NCBI GenBank assembly: GCA_001898405.1
Contig: MKTW01000012.1
Span: forward strand, 186,001-250,000
Origin: Sphingobacteriales bacterium 44-61
GTDB lineage: Bacteria; Bacteroidota; Bacteroidia; Chitinophagales; Chitinophagaceae
Length of the DNA: 64,000 nt
Reading direction: 5' to 3'
Under the pieces are notes generated by a model that saw nothing but the letters and a program-made list of their open reading frames with translations, was not told where the DNA came from and did not search any database. Numbering within the stretch: position 1 is the first letter of the stretch; each line of letters opens with the position of its first letter. Positions 25,075 through 35,563 of this stretch are shown here, in pieces. The translations under genes and the position numbers were made by a program.

Positions 25075-26619
25075 ATGAAAAAATTGCTTGTCGCATCTCT
25101 GCTTTCGGCTGCAACGGGCTTGCAGGTTTTTGCTCAATCCGAAGTGGCTGTATCCATTAATGGTGTTGATCCAAAATATACCATCAGCCGTCATATCTAC
25201 GGTCATTTTTCAGAACACCTGGGCCGTTGCATCTATGATGGCTTCTGGGTGGGCGATTCATTGAATGTTCCTAAGCAAGACAGGATACGGATGGATATTG
25301 TGGACGCCCTGAAAAGAATACAGATCCCTAATCTCCGCTGGCCGGGCGGTTGCTTTGCAGATGAATATCATTGGAGGGATGGAATTGGCCCGAGAATGCA
25401 GCGCCCTACAATGGTAAACACCAACTGGGGTGGTGTAACGGAAGACAATAGTTTTGGTACCCACGAATTCCTTGAATTATGTGGCCTGCTGAAATGTGAA
25501 CCTTATATCTCCGCCAATGTGGGTAGCGGCACAGTGGAAGAAATGGCCAAATGGGTGGAGTATCTCAATTTCGGCGGCATCAGTCCTATGACCAACCTGC
25601 GTAAACAAAATGGCCGTGCAGAACCCTGGAAAGTGAGCTTTTGGGGAGTGGGTAATGAAAGCTGGGGTTGCGGTGGTAATATGACAGCAGAGCGTTATGC
25701 AGATGAATATAAACGATATGCCACTTATGCACGCGATTACGAAGGTACCCGTTTGAAAAAGATTGCCTGCGGCCCCAGTGATGGTAATTATAACTGGACA
25801 GAAGTGATGATGAAAAATGTGGGCAGGCAAATGTGGGGGTTATCACTTCATTATTACACCATACCAACCGGCAACTGGGGCAAGAAGGGCTCTGCCACCG
25901 CTTTTGATGAGCAGGAGTATTTCAATACTATGAAGAACTGCCTGCAAATGGAGGAATTTGTTTCCCGGCACTCCGCCATCATGGACCGCTATGATATCAA
26001 CAAGAACGTGGCATTGGTAGTGGATGAATGGGGCATCTGGACAGATGTGGAGCCTGGCACCAACCCGGGATTCCTTTATCAGCAAAACAGTTTGAGGGAT
26101 GCATTGATCGCCGGTACCACTTTAAATATCTTCAACAACCATGCAGACAGGGTAAAGATGGCCAACCTGGCACAAACAATAAACGTATTGCAGGCATTGA
26201 TCCTTACACAAAAGGAAAAGATGTTGCTGACGCCGACTTACTATGTGTTCGATCTGTTTAAGGTGCACCAGGATGCCAAACTCCTGCCTGTTTCCTTCAC
26301 CAGCCCTGGTTATACTTCCGGTGATAAAAAAATACCTGCCCTCAATATGTCTGCTTCAAAAGACTCTACCGGCAAAGTACATATCACCCTGGTGAATATT
26401 GACCCGGAAAATAAATGGAAGATCAGCACTTCGTTAATGGGAGTGAAGTTCAGTACTGTAACCGGTCAGATTCTTACTTCTTCGAGGCTTACTGACATTA
26501 ATACTTTTGATGGTCCGCCGAAGGTAAAGAACAGCAATTTTTCAGGTGCTAAAAAGCAGGGTGATCAGTTGGTGGTGGAAATACCGGCCCAGTCTATCGT
26601 AATGCTTGAATTGAAATAA
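25075..26619 (+). CDS. GH51 alpha-L-arabinofuranosidase, secreted
   Basis: A 514-residue enzyme with a signal peptide (about 1-21, ending VFAQ). The GH51 catalytic barrel has the acid/base Glu in [13 protein letters not shown] (near 200) and the nucleophile Glu in [11 protein letters not shown] (near 322), with the beta-sandwich at both ends. It should release arabinose from arabinan or arabinoxylan outside the inner membrane, to feed the araBDA enzymes encoded just upstream (33 bases). No transporter or arabinose sensor is in the operon. After the stop there is no clear terminator. Confidence 0.95.
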   Translation: MKKLLVASLLSAATGLQVFAQSEVAVSINGVDPKYTISRHIYGHFSEHLGRCIYDGFWVGDSLNVPKQDRIRMDIVDALKRIQIPNLRWPGGCFADEYHWRDGIGPRMQRPTMVNTNWGGVTEDNSFGTHEFLELCGLLKCEPYISANVGSGTVEEMAKWVEYLNFGGISPMTNLRKQNGRAEPWKVSFWGVGNESWGCGGNMTAERYADEYKRYATYARDYEGTRLKKIACGPSDGNYNWTEVMMKNVGRQMWGLSLHYYTIPTGNWGKKGSATAFDEQEYFNTMKNCLQMEEFVSRHSAIMDRYDINKNVALVVDEWGIWTDVEPGTNPGFLYQQNSLRDALIAGTTLNIFNNHADRVKMANLAQTINVLQALILTQKEKMLLTPTYYVFDLFKVHQDAKLLPVSFTSPGYTSGDKKIPALNMSASKDSTGKVHITLVNIDPENKWKISTSLMGVKFSTVTGQILTSSRLTDINTFDGPPKVKNSNFSGAKKQGDQLVVEIPAQSIVMLELK

Positions 26620-26773
26620 GGTCACAACCGGCGCATAATAGCAGATGTCGCAATCCCCCCTGTTTTTGTCAGAATAGCACGGCCTGCCTTCCAATTGTTG
26701 ACTTTAATTTTACTTCGGGATCAGCGGGTGAACCGCGGCATCTCTTAAATTTATATTACTAAAACTTTTTACC

Positions 26774-27199
26774 ATGACAACGATGAATCCTTATCTGAAC
26801 TTCGACGGCAATACAGAAGAAGCTTTTGATTTTTACAAATCCGTTTTTGGCGGTGAATTTGAAGGCAAGTTCAAAGCTGGTGATATGCCCGAAGCAGGCC
26901 CGATCCCCGAAAATGAAAAGAACCGTATTATGCATATCTGCCTGCCGATCGGCGGTGGTACAAAGCTGATGGCTTCAGACATTTTTCCTTCTTTCGGACA
27001 TAAGTTAACGGAAGGGAACAATGTGCAGATCTCCCTTCACCCTGATAGCCGTGAAGAAGCTGATCACCTTTTCAATGGCCTTTCTGCAGGTGGAAAAGTT
27101 GAAATGCCCATGGCTGATGCTTTCTGGGGTTCTTATTTTGGAAGCTTCAGGGATAGGTATGGCGTTTATTGGATGATTAATCATGAGATCAAGAAATAA
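26774..27199 (+). CDS. VOC-family (PhnB-like) protein
   Basis: A 141-residue protein of the glyoxalase/VOC fold, PhnB/YdaL-like group: NPYLNFDGNTEEAFDFYKSVFGGEF at the start (NFDGNTEEAFDFYKSVFGG), IMHICLPIGGGTKLMASD in the middle, and FWGSYFGSFRDRYGVYWMIN at the end. Members of this group have no single known activity, and the metal-binding residues of real glyoxalase are not all present. It stands alone, with a terminator hairpin shared with the convergent LytTR gene. Confidence 0.87.
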   Translation: MTTMNPYLNFDGNTEEAFDFYKSVFGGEFEGKFKAGDMPEAGPIPENEKNRIMHICLPIGGGTKLMASDIFPSFGHKLTEGNNVQISLHPDSREEADHLFNGLSAGGKVEMPMADAFWGSYFGSFRDRYGVYWMINHEIKK

Positions 27200-27202
27200 G
27201 CT

Positions 27203-27236
27203 AATTGGCCGGGAGTTGGAATACTCCCGGCCAATT
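27203..27236. terminator. Bidirectional terminator hairpin
   Basis: A perfect 14-bp stem (AATTGGCCGGGAGT at 27203-27216, complement at 27223-27236) with the 6-base loop TGGAAT lies between the ends of the VOC gene and the LytTR gene. T runs on both strands at the ends of the stem suit a terminator for both directions. Confidence 0.8.
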
Positions 27237-27237
27237 T

Positions 27238-27936
27238 TTAACCTGAAAAGCTTTTCATCACCTGGTCCTTATAGTTAACACTTACAGGAATGGTTTTCTG
27301 ATCCGCAAGCACCAATTCACCCGTTCTCACAATCCTGATCTTGCTGACAGAAACGATATATGACTTGTGTGTGCGAATGAATTGGGAGGCCGGCAGCATT
27401 TCTTCCAGCTTTTTCATGGTTAAATGTACCAGGTATTGCCGTTGGGGAGTAAATATTTTCATATAATCCCTCGATCCTTCGATATAAAGAATGTCTGAAA
27501 ATGCGATTTTAAGCAGGCCTTCTTTTTCCTTGACTACAAGATGTTCATTCCCTTTTTCTGTTGACTCTTCTTTTGGAACGGTAACCATTGCCTGCTTCAC
27601 TTTATTTACTGCCTGTAAAAACCGTTCATAGGAAAATGGTTTTAAGAGATAGTCCGCCACATTCAGCTCATATCCCTGCAAAGCATATTCTGCATAAGCA
27701 GTAGTGAAGATCACTTTGGGCGGATTGGTCAGCGTTTTTAAAAATGCTATCCCATTCACTAATGGCATTTCAATATCGAGAAATACCAGGTCAATCGGGT
27801 GCTGTTCCAGTTTGGCAAAAGCTTCCATTGCATTGCGGCATTTGGCCACCAGGGTCAGGCCTTCTGTTTGAAGGATATATTTTTCCAGTATCTGCTGTGC
27901 TATCACTTCATCGTCTGTTATCAGGCATCTGATCAT
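27238..27936 (-). CDS. LytTR-family response regulator
   Basis: A 232-residue response regulator. The receiver domain (about 1-120) starts MIRCLITDDE and carries the phospho-acceptor Asp in LVFLDIEMPLVNG (near 54). The LytTR DNA-binding domain (about 135-230) has the pattern FIRTHKSYIVSVSKI and VSVNYKDQVMKSF. Its gene starts with the ATGA overlap of the upstream histidine kinase stop, so the two are one operon. It should bind direct repeats upstream of its targets; a fitting pair of repeats lies in the divergent spacer 29049-29207. Confidence 0.93.
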   Translation of the reverse strand: MIRCLITDDEVIAQQILEKYILQTEGLTLVAKCRNAMEAFAKLEQHPIDLVFLDIEMPLVNGIAFLKTLTNPPKVIFTTAYAEYALQGYELNVADYLLKPFSYERFLQAVNKVKQAMVTVPKEESTEKGNEHLVVKEKEGLLKIAFSDILYIEGSRDYMKIFTPQRQYLVHLTMKKLEEMLPASQFIRTHKSYIVSVSKIRIVRTGELVLADQKTIPVSVNYKDQVMKSFSG

Positions 27937-29048
27937 TTCGTCAATGCTATTTTCAGGTTAACGGTATAGTGGGTGTCATCATGGGATATCTGCAGTTCAT
28001 GGCGACCCGGATAATATAATGCCAGCCGTTTTTGTACATTTTCTATTCCCACGCCTCCATACTTTGTTTTTTGCTGGGGCGTGGTTAAAATTACGCTATT
28101 GGATAAATGGAAGTGTAATTGAGATCCGGTAACGCTTAGTTTGCCTTCGATAAACCCACTGTCCATTATCCGGTGCGAACCGTGTTTAAAACTGTTTTCC
28201 AGAAAGGGGATCAGCAGTAGGGGGGCTATCGCCTGGTTATCGTTGCCTGAGTGTTCCACTATAAAAGAGATATTGGCTTGGGGATACCGCTTCTTTTCCA
28301 TCTCCAGGTAATTGTCCAGGAACTCAAGATCCTTCTCCAGCGTCACCTGGTTTTGCTGGCAATCGTACAGGATATACCGCATCATATTGGAAAGCCGAAG
28401 AATATAGGCAGGAGTATCCGGCTCTCCCGTAAGGCTCATGCCATAGAGGCTGTTAAGCGTATTAAAAAGAAAATGCGGATGAAGCTGCGCTTTCAGCGTT
28501 TCGAGTTGCAACACGAGATTGTCTTTTTCCAGGGCATGCTTTTTTTCTTCTGTTTCAAATGCATAACGCATGAACAGGACAGAGAAAAAGGCCAGCAGGT
28601 CTGTCAGTAATTCATTTATTTTAACGCCCTTTCCTCCCTGGGTATGCTGATACCAGGAATGCTCCATTTGATAAAACAGGTTCAGGGAGGCATTATGGTT
28701 GGTTTCCTGAAAAATATAACTCACTACATAATTGGACCATTGGGAAACAAAAATGAAATAGGCCAGGGTTACAAAGAATAACCATACATGCCATTTCTTT
28801 TTAAGAAAATAGGGGCCGATAAAACGATAGAAAGGCACAACATATAAGGTAATGGCAATCGAATACAATATCAGCTCCGGAAAAGGGAAATTAGTCCTTA
28901 AACGGGGAATATAAGGGTTGCTTGCATAAAGCGCATATTTATAAATGCATACATAAACAAACCAAACCAGTATCTCGTACACGGAAATGTAGCGCTTGAC
29001 CGGGATCTTTCTTTTAAACAGGTTCATGCCCAAAACTATCTCTTTCAA
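27933..29048 (-). CDS. LytS-type sensor histidine kinase
   Basis: A 371-residue membrane kinase with four N-terminal hydrophobic helices (about 20-155), then the His_kinase domain with the phospho-acceptor His in LHPHFLFNTLNSLYGMSL and the ATPase part ending KYGGVGIENVQKRLALYYPG. This is the family (PF06580) that usually pairs with LytTR regulators, as here. Signals are unknown: the sensor part is only membrane helices with short loops. The first residues may begin at ATG 29027, which is 7 codons into the frame. It is divergent from a TonB-dependent receptor gene. Confidence 0.92.
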   Translation of the reverse strand: MKEIVLGMNLFKRKIPVKRYISVYEILVWFVYVCIYKYALYASNPYIPRLRTNFPFPELILYSIAITLYVVPFYRFIGPYFLKKKWHVWLFFVTLAYFIFVSQWSNYVVSYIFQETNHNASLNLFYQMEHSWYQHTQGGKGVKINELLTDLLAFFSVLFMRYAFETEEKKHALEKDNLVLQLETLKAQLHPHFLFNTLNSLYGMSLTGEPDTPAYILRLSNMMRYILYDCQQNQVTLEKDLEFLDNYLEMEKKRYPQANISFIVEHSGNDNQAIAPLLLIPFLENSFKHGSHRIMDSGFIEGKLSVTGSQLHFHLSNSVILTTPQQKTKYGGVGIENVQKRLALYYPGRHELQISHDDTHYTVNLKIALTK

Positions 29049-29052
29049 GCGG

Positions 29053-29099
29053 TTTTGTCGAAATGGCTTTCGACAAAATCAGGTTTTCCTTCGACAAAA
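29053..29099. promoter_or_regulatory. Repeats with LytTR-like spacing in the divergent spacer
   Basis: TTCGACAAAA occurs at 29069-29078 and again at 29090-29099, exactly 21 bases apart, and its complement TTTTGTCGAA is at 29053-29062. Two direct repeats about two helical turns apart is the arrangement bound by LytTR regulators. The spacer separates the LytS/LytTR operon from a TonB receptor gene. Binding is inferred. Confidence 0.5.
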
Positions 29100-29207
29100 T
29101 AAAGGCTTCTTCATTATGCAGAAAGACTGTTGGCTTTGGACGAAGCAGCCTTTTTAATCCATCGTTCCGGTTGTTGCTTTGTTTCATCAACCACAAAAAA
29201 TAAAAAG

Positions 29208-31577
29208 ATGAAACACTTCAGCAAACTGTCCCTGCTTATCGCAATGATCGCTTTTCTTAACCAAAGTTCCATTGCACAATCTGTCAAAGGAATGGTAATA
29301 GATAGCCTTAGCCGCCAGGCCCTGGTCAATGCTTCTGTAAGCCTTAGCCAAAACGGGGCTATCCTGCATTCTTTAAACGCCACTAAAGGAGAGTTTGAGT
29401 TTTCCGGGCTCGATACCGCAAGTGTGTACAGGTTAAATATCCAGTATACCGGTTATCACAGCTTTGTGTTGGATTCTTTAAAAGCTGATCAGTCTTCATT
29501 GGTGATCAGCCTGGTGCCTGATCAGAAAGAAATAGCAGGTGTAACAGTAACTGCAAGCAAGCCTTTCATTGTGCAGAAAAATGATAGGATCGTGGTAAAT
29601 ATAGCCCAAAGCCCAATTGCGGCTGGTGGCAACGTATACGAAGCCGTCAAAAAAGCACCGGGTGTAGTGGATATACAAGGTTTGCAGTTTCGTGGCAAAA
29701 ACGTAACTGTTTATATTAATGATAAGCCTTCAAGACTGGGCGGCGAGGAATTGAAAACCTATCTTTCTTCCATGCCGGCCAATACGGTTGAAAGGATCGA
29801 AGTGATCCCTAATCCTTCAGCAAAATATGAGGCCTCCGGTGGCCCGGTGATCAATATCATTCTTGCCAAAAGCAAAGATCTTGGCACCAATGGGGTTTTA
29901 ACCACGGGTGCAGGCGCTGGTAAATATGGACGCTATAACGGCGGTCTCTCTCTGAATCATCGTAACGCAGGTATGAATGTTTATGGCAGCTATGATTACC
30001 AGCAGGTAAAAGTCAGCAATAAAAAAAGGGCCGACCGCTCTTTCAATAATCTTTACACCATCCATGACGAACAAGGTTCTATTGAATCAAGCGGTAGCCA
30101 CACCGCTAAACTGGGCATGGATTATACCATCAATTCACGCAGTAGCTTCGGTGGATTGGTCAGAGGTCTGTTTAGTGATAAAGACAGGGATATCAACAAC
30201 AGCTCGTTGGTAAGCACTGACTCGTCTTCCCTTGTGAGTAACGATAACCGCATCAATTTGTCTACTATTTCTGCTAACCTGTATTACCGCACCAGGCTGG
30301 GCAAAACCGGTGATCTGTCGCTCAACGCTGATTATTTCACTTACAATAAAGATTACAGTGATTATTTTATTACTCATTATTATGATAAGAATGGTGGAGA
30401 GTATGGGTCTCCTTATCTTCTCCGCTCCAATGCTCCTGCAAACAATCGCATCAAATCCTTTTCAGCTGATTACACTTTTTCTGCCGGCAATATCAGCTAT
30501 GAAGCCGGTTTGAAAGCTGTGCTTACCCGCACTGATAATAGTTCGGTATGGGAAAAGAATGAGAATGGTGCATGGGAAAATGATGAGTTGAAGAGTAACC
30601 GGTTTGTGTACAACGAAAATATTTATGCTGCTTACCTGTCCGCATCCCGCAGCATCAGTAAATTTGATCTGCAGGCTGGTCTCCGTATGGAATACACTGA
30701 TGCTAAAGGATATTCCGTGACGCTGAAGCAGGAAAATAAAAATAACTACGCCAGTCTTTTTCCCAGCCTTACGGTTTCTTATAACCTGTCGGAAAAGCAG
30801 CAATACAGTTTTTCCTATCGCAGAAGGATCGAGCGGTTTGGGTTTGATATCGTGAACCCTTTTATTGTATACCAAAACCAGTACGCTTATTACCAGGGCA
30901 ATCCGGATATCAAACCTTCTTATTCGCATAATTTTGAATTGGGCTGGACATATGGCAATGAATGGATGGCATCTGCTGAATATGGCCATTTCATAGATGC
31001 ACCTGCCGAAGTGTATAAGAAAAGTGATGATGGAACAGCGATGATCAACACATATGAAAACATTGCCAGTGCAGACCAGGTAATGCTCAATCTTACCTAT
31101 ACCAAACGCTTATTTAAGGGCAAACTGACTACCAGTAATTCACTGGGCGGTTTGTATGCGAAATATAATGCGCCTGAGAACACCGGATTGAGCAACGCTG
31201 CTACCAGTGCTTTTATCAGCAGCAGCAATATGCTGTCGTTGGGTGCTGCCTGGAAAGCGGAACTGTCTGCTTATTATTATTCACCTATGCGCATTGGAGC
31301 CTATGATATCAGGTCGCAGGTTTTAGCTTCTGCAGGTTTTTCCCGCACTTTGTTAAACAAAAAAGCTACACTTGGATTAAGCGTCTCTGATATTTTTAAC
31401 AGCGGCAAAATGCGTTATGGGGTGTCTTCTTACGGGGTGAAGGCATTTAATAAGAACATGCCGGAGACAAGGTTTGTTAAGATGACCTTTACTTACCGAT
31501 TTGGCAATAAAAATGTAAAAGCTGCAAAAAACAGGAAGACAGGCATTGATGATGTAAAGAACAGGATGGGAAACTGA
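29208..31577 (+). CDS. TonB-dependent receptor / outer membrane beta-barrel family protein
   Basis: A 789-residue outer-membrane protein. Signal peptide about 1-24 (ending SIAQS), carboxypeptidase-regulatory-like domain about 25-110, plug domain about 115-225 (QSPIAAGGNVYEAVKKAPGV, VYINDKPSRLGGEELKTYL), then a barrel of the OMP_b-brl_3 type (about 380-770). I chose ATG 29208 because the frame's earlier start at 29130 adds 26 non-hydrophobic residues before a perfect signal peptide. It has no SusD partner. Its divergent neighbour is a LytTR two-component pair. It meets the HTCS gene tail to tail with 14 bases between. Confidence 0.88.
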   Translation: MKHFSKLSLLIAMIAFLNQSSIAQSVKGMVIDSLSRQALVNASVSLSQNGAILHSLNATKGEFEFSGLDTASVYRLNIQYTGYHSFVLDSLKADQSSLVISLVPDQKEIAGVTVTASKPFIVQKNDRIVVNIAQSPIAAGGNVYEAVKKAPGVVDIQGLQFRGKNVTVYINDKPSRLGGEELKTYLSSMPANTVERIEVIPNPSAKYEASGGPVINIILAKSKDLGTNGVLTTGAGAGKYGRYNGGLSLNHRNAGMNVYGSYDYQQVKVSNKKRADRSFNNLYTIHDEQGSIESSGSHTAKLGMDYTINSRSSFGGLVRGLFSDKDRDINNSSLVSTDSSSLVSNDNRINLSTISANLYYRTRLGKTGDLSLNADYFTYNKDYSDYFITHYYDKNGGEYGSPYLLRSNAPANNRIKSFSADYTFSAGNISYEAGLKAVLTRTDNSSVWEKNENGAWENDELKSNRFVYNENIYAAYLSASRSISKFDLQAGLRMEYTDAKGYSVTLKQENKNNYASLFPSLTVSYNLSEKQQYSFSYRRRIERFGFDIVNPFIVYQNQYAYYQGNPDIKPSYSHNFELGWTYGNEWMASAEYGHFIDAPAEVYKKSDDGTAMINTYENIASADQVMLNLTYTKRLFKGKLTTSNSLGGLYAKYNAPENTGLSNAATSAFISSSNMLSLGAAWKAELSAYYYSPMRIGAYDIRSQVLASAGFSRTLLNKKATLGLSVSDIFNSGKMRYGVSSYGVKAFNKNMPETRFVKMTFTYRFGNKNVKAAKNRKTGIDDVKNRMGN

Positions 31578-31591
31578 AGGTAACTCATTGG

Positions 31592-34500
31592 TCATCCTTT
31601 TCGGGGTAAGCTGCTCAGGTAATTTGACGGCGTTACCCCGAATTGCTTATGAAAATCCCTTGAGAAGTTACTGTTCAGGCTATATCCCACCATGCTTGCT
31701 ACCTCATTGATCTTGTATTCTCCTTCCGCCAGCAGTTCGGCAGCTTTTTTCAACCGGGAGATATTGATCAGTTCATTTGGTGTCAGGTCAGACAGCCCTT
31801 TGATCTTCCTGTAAAAACTTGTCCGGCTCATATTCATCATCCGTGAAAGTTTGTCTACATCCAGGTCCATATCGGTGATATTGGCCTGAATGATCTGGTG
31901 CAATTCTTCCAGGAAGTTTTTATCCGCTTTTGAACTGGCGATGCCTTTGATATGCGTTAATGGCGACTTGGCGAAATACTCTTTAATGATATTGCGGTTG
32001 GTGAGCAGGTTGTTGATCTGTGCCTGCAAATGCTCCAGTGAAAATGGCTTTTCTATATAAGCATCTGCGCCTACTTCCAGCCCCTCTATTTTTGAATGCA
32101 GTGTATTTTTAGCAGTGAGCAGTATGATAGGGATATGGCTGTATTGCAGGTCGGTCTTCATTCTCCGGCAAAGCTCAATTCCATCCATTACCGGCATCAT
32201 GATATCGCTGATCACGAGTTGGATGTTTTCCTTTTCCAGCAACTGCAAAGCCTCTTCGCCATTATGGGCTTTATAAATAGTGAAACTGTTTTGCAACTCC
32301 CGTTGGATAAACTGCAGTATTTCCCTATTGTCTTCTACAATCAGCAAAGACATTTTGCCTGGGTCTGTTTGTTCGGATACCGCTTCTTCCTGCACTGTAC
32401 TTACCTCGAAGGTTTCATATTCCTGCAGGTTGATCTCATTTTCCTGGTGTATGGGAATAGAGAGCAGGAAAACATTCAATTCATTTTCTGGCCGTTTCAG
32501 GTCAAGCACGCCTTTATGTAATTCAGCCAGGGAGCGGGCCAGGGGCAGGCCAATGCCTGTGCCGGCCTGCCGGGCTGTTTCTTTGAGGCGGTAAAAAGGC
32601 TCGAATATCTTTTCTTTCAGTTCATAAGGGATCAGGTGCCCATCGTTGCGGATCTCGATATGAAACACATTATCGTCGCTGTTGAAAGGTAACAGCCGGA
32701 CTGTTACTGTTGTGTCTGCATATTTAATGGCATTATTGAAAAGATTACCCAGTATTTTCCTGAATGCTTCGGGATCAACAGAGGCATGCAATGGCACACG
32801 GGGTACTTCCAGCCGCAAGGATATTTTCTTTTGCTCGGCTATCGGCTTAAAGGAAGCGAACAATTCTTTCAGCAGGTCTGTAATATCCGTGCGGATAAAG
32901 TTCAGGCTGAATTTATTGGCCTCTGCCTTCCTGAAATCGAGCAACTGATCGGTGAGATCGATCAGGCGGTTGGTATTCTTTTTCATCATGGTTAAACTTT
33001 CAGCAAGTGATGGATTGTCTGTTTCATTTTTCAGCAGTTTGTCAAGCGGAAGCCTGATAAGGGTCAGCGGTGTCCGGATCTCATGTGCAATATTGGTAAA
33101 GAATTCTATTTTGGCATTATAGATCTCCCTTTCTTTTTCGATTTCGAGAGTTTCTATTTTCCGCTTGTTCTTTTCCTTTAAAGCAATATGATAATAGCGG
33201 AAGATGGTCCATAATATCGCAGCAATGGCCAGCGTATACAGGATATAGGCCCAGGGGCTGGCCCACCACGGCGGCAATACCCGGATTTTAAGCACTGCTT
33301 CTTTTTCATTCCAGATCTCACCACTGCCACTTCCTTTTACGCGGAAAGAATAACTGCCGGGAGGCAATTTGGTATAAAATATTTTCCGGTTGCTTTTCAG
33401 GGATGTCCATTCTTTATCTAACCCCTCCATGATATAAGCGTATTCATTGATCTCCGGGGTGACATAGCTTAATGCTGCAATATCAAAGCTGAGGGTAGAG
33501 CTGTCATATGGCAAAACAATCTCCTTTGCATACATCACCGATTCCTTCAATGGGGAACCGGCTTTATTGGCGCTCATTTCATGATTGTTTACCTGCAGTC
33601 CGGTGATATATACCGGCGGAATGAACTCATCCTTTTTCAAAGAAGCAGGATTGAAACTGATCATGCCTTTCAGTGTGCCGAAATAAAAACTGCCATCTGT
33701 ACTTTTATAACCTGAATTATAGTTGAATTGCTCACTTAGCAGACCATTTACCGTAGTATAGGTCTTGGTTGTACCATTGGATGGGTCAAGGCATAACAGC
33801 CCCCTGGAAGTGGAGACCCATAATAAACCCTTGCCATCTTCCAGCACCCGGAATACCTGTTTATCACTGAGGCCATTCTTATTGAAGCGGGTTATCTTAC
33901 CCGTACTACGATCAAACTTGCAAAGGCCTGCTTCTGTACTGATCCAGAGATTTTTCCGGCTGTCCTGGTAAAGATTGTTTACATAATTAGTGGGAAGGCT
34001 GTTGGGATCATTCAGGTCATAACGGAAATTGCCGCTTTTGCCAGTATGTGGATCCCTGTAATACACACCATTGCCATAACTGCCCACCCAGATAGTGCCA
34101 TCCGCATCTTCATGGATGGTTTGGATCTGCATATTAAAAAATGAGTCCCGGGTAAAATTATCTTTCTCCCTGTTGTAACGGAACAATCCATTCCAGGCAC
34201 CGATCAGTATTTCATTGGCAGATGTTTTGTATAATGTAACAATGAAATTTCCCTGGAGGGAGCTGTTATTGGTTGCATAATGACGGACTACTTTTCCCGT
34301 GGGTATATCCATTACATCCAATCCATGCTCGTAAGTGCCGATCCAGAGACGGTTTCCATCTGCCACCAGGCCGTGGATGTTCTGGTAAGAGATACTGCCC
34401 GGCGCTTTTCCTGGCATGAATTGAGTAATGCGGCCTGTACGCGGGTCCAATTTATTTAGCCCTGCATCTTCTGTCCCTATCCAGATATGGCCATACTGGT

Positions 34501-35563
34501 CTTCACATATTTCATGCACGAGGTTGCCACTAATGCTGTTGTTGCTTTTGTTAGGAAAATATTTCCTGAACTGATTCAGCTGCGATGAATAATAATTAAT
34601 GCCGCCAAAAAAGCTTCCGATCCAGGTACCGCCTTCCCGGTCTTTACAAAAAGAGTAGATCACATTATCGGTGATCGAAAAAGGATTGCTGTATTCTTTT
34701 TGGATATGCTGGCGATAGCCATTATTGAGGTCAACAATATAAATACCTGTTTCAGTTCCCAGCCAGTATTCGTGCTTTGACTGACGGATGATCTTATGTA
34801 TTTGTATGCTGCCGGCATTAGGATCACCCTGGAAAATATTGGTCAGGCTGTTTGTCTTTGTATTAAAAAGCAAAGCCTGGTTCATTGTGCCGATCAGCAA
34901 AGTGCTGTCGCTGGCTGGATATATATCCTGGATAAAGGTCAGTGGCTTTTTGCCATTCAGCGCAGCCAGATCATATGAAAGGAAATCGCCTGTTGCAGGA
35001 TTATATTTTTTGATGGTACCATAACTGGTGGCTATCCATAATTCCCCTTGCGGAGATATGGATAGTGCAATGGTCTGTGTGCTATCGCTCGAAAAAGTTT
35101 TTAACTGGCCATTGCGGGTATCGTATTGTGAAAGCGTGAAATTATTAATGATCCATATACTGCCTGAACTGTCGCGGCTGATATAGCGGGTTTCGCCGCC
35201 GGCCAGTTTTTTAAAAGCTGTGAAGCGTTCCGAAACAGGATCGTATATATAAATTCCCTTGTAAGTGCCGATCCACAATTGTTCCTTTTCATCTTCATAT
35301 AAACTAAGAATGGAATTACTGCCCAGGCTTAAAGAATCTTCCGGATCATTCCGGAAAATCCTGAAAGTGGTACCATCAAAACGATTCAGCCCATTGCGGG
35401 TGCCAAACCACATGAAGCCTTTCTTGTCCTGCAATATGCTGGTGATGGTATTGCTGGAAAGTCCATTGCTGACCTGGTAATTCTTAAAATAGTAGGACTG
35501 TGCGCCCGCGGAAAAGGGGAGCAGGAAAATAAGGATTGATATAAGAAACCTGTTTCTCAACAT
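31592..35563 (-). CDS. Hybrid two-component system regulator (HTCS)
   Basis: A 1323-residue one-protein signalling system. Order: signal peptide (about 1-22, ending AGAQS); Reg_prop beta-propeller repeats through about 690 (many GFMWFGT/GTIWVGS-type units); Y_Y_Y domain about 700-765; membrane helix about 775-795; HisKA with the phospho-acceptor His in NIAHEIRTPLTLI; HATPase with GTGIGLPLA; receiver with Asp in ISDIMMPVMDG; and AraC-type HTH with NFSRDFHKQFG near the end. I use ATG 35563, which begins a signal peptide, not 35638. It should sense a glycan breakdown product in the periplasm and switch on the divergent SusC operon. Confidence 0.96.
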   Translation of the reverse strand: MLRNRFLISILIFLLPFSAGAQSYYFKNYQVSNGLSSNTITSILQDKKGFMWFGTRNGLNRFDGTTFRIFRNDPEDSLSLGSNSILSLYEDEKEQLWIGTYKGIYIYDPVSERFTAFKKLAGGETRYISRDSSGSIWIINNFTLSQYDTRNGQLKTFSSDSTQTIALSISPQGELWIATSYGTIKKYNPATGDFLSYDLAALNGKKPLTFIQDIYPASDSTLLIGTMNQALLFNTKTNSLTNIFQGDPNAGSIQIHKIIRQSKHEYWLGTETGIYIVDLNNGYRQHIQKEYSNPFSITDNVIYSFCKDREGGTWIGSFFGGINYYSSQLNQFRKYFPNKSNNSISGNLVHEICEDQYGHIWIGTEDAGLNKLDPRTGRITQFMPGKAPGSISYQNIHGLVADGNRLWIGTYEHGLDVMDIPTGKVVRHYATNNSSLQGNFIVTLYKTSANEILIGAWNGLFRYNREKDNFTRDSFFNMQIQTIHEDADGTIWVGSYGNGVYYRDPHTGKSGNFRYDLNDPNSLPTNYVNNLYQDSRKNLWISTEAGLCKFDRSTGKITRFNKNGLSDKQVFRVLEDGKGLLWVSTSRGLLCLDPSNGTTKTYTTVNGLLSEQFNYNSGYKSTDGSFYFGTLKGMISFNPASLKKDEFIPPVYITGLQVNNHEMSANKAGSPLKESVMYAKEIVLPYDSSTLSFDIAALSYVTPEINEYAYIMEGLDKEWTSLKSNRKIFYTKLPPGSYSFRVKGSGSGEIWNEKEAVLKIRVLPPWWASPWAYILYTLAIAAILWTIFRYYHIALKEKNKRKIETLEIEKEREIYNAKIEFFTNIAHEIRTPLTLIRLPLDKLLKNETDNPSLAESLTMMKKNTNRLIDLTDQLLDFRKAEANKFSLNFIRTDITDLLKELFASFKPIAEQKKISLRLEVPRVPLHASVDPEAFRKILGNLFNNAIKYADTTVTVRLLPFNSDDNVFHIEIRNDGHLIPYELKEKIFEPFYRLKETARQAGTGIGLPLARSLAELHKGVLDLKRPENELNVFLLSIPIHQENEINLQEYETFEVSTVQEEAVSEQTDPGKMSLLIVEDNREILQFIQRELQNSFTIYKAHNGEEALQLLEKENIQLVISDIMMPVMDGIELCRRMKTDLQYSHIPIILLTAKNTLHSKIEGLEVGADAYIEKPFSLEHLQAQINNLLTNRNIIKEYFAKSPLTHIKGIASSKADKNFLEELHQIIQANITDMDLDVDKLSRMMNMSRTSFYRKIKGLSDLTPNELINISRLKKAAELLAEGEYKINEVASMVGYSLNSNFSRDFHKQFGVTPSNYLSSLPRKG

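Noticed and set aside
29049-29207. A riboswitch in the TonB receptor leader
   Set aside because: No known cobalamin, TPP or other conserved box is visible; the only structure is the set of 10-base repeats.
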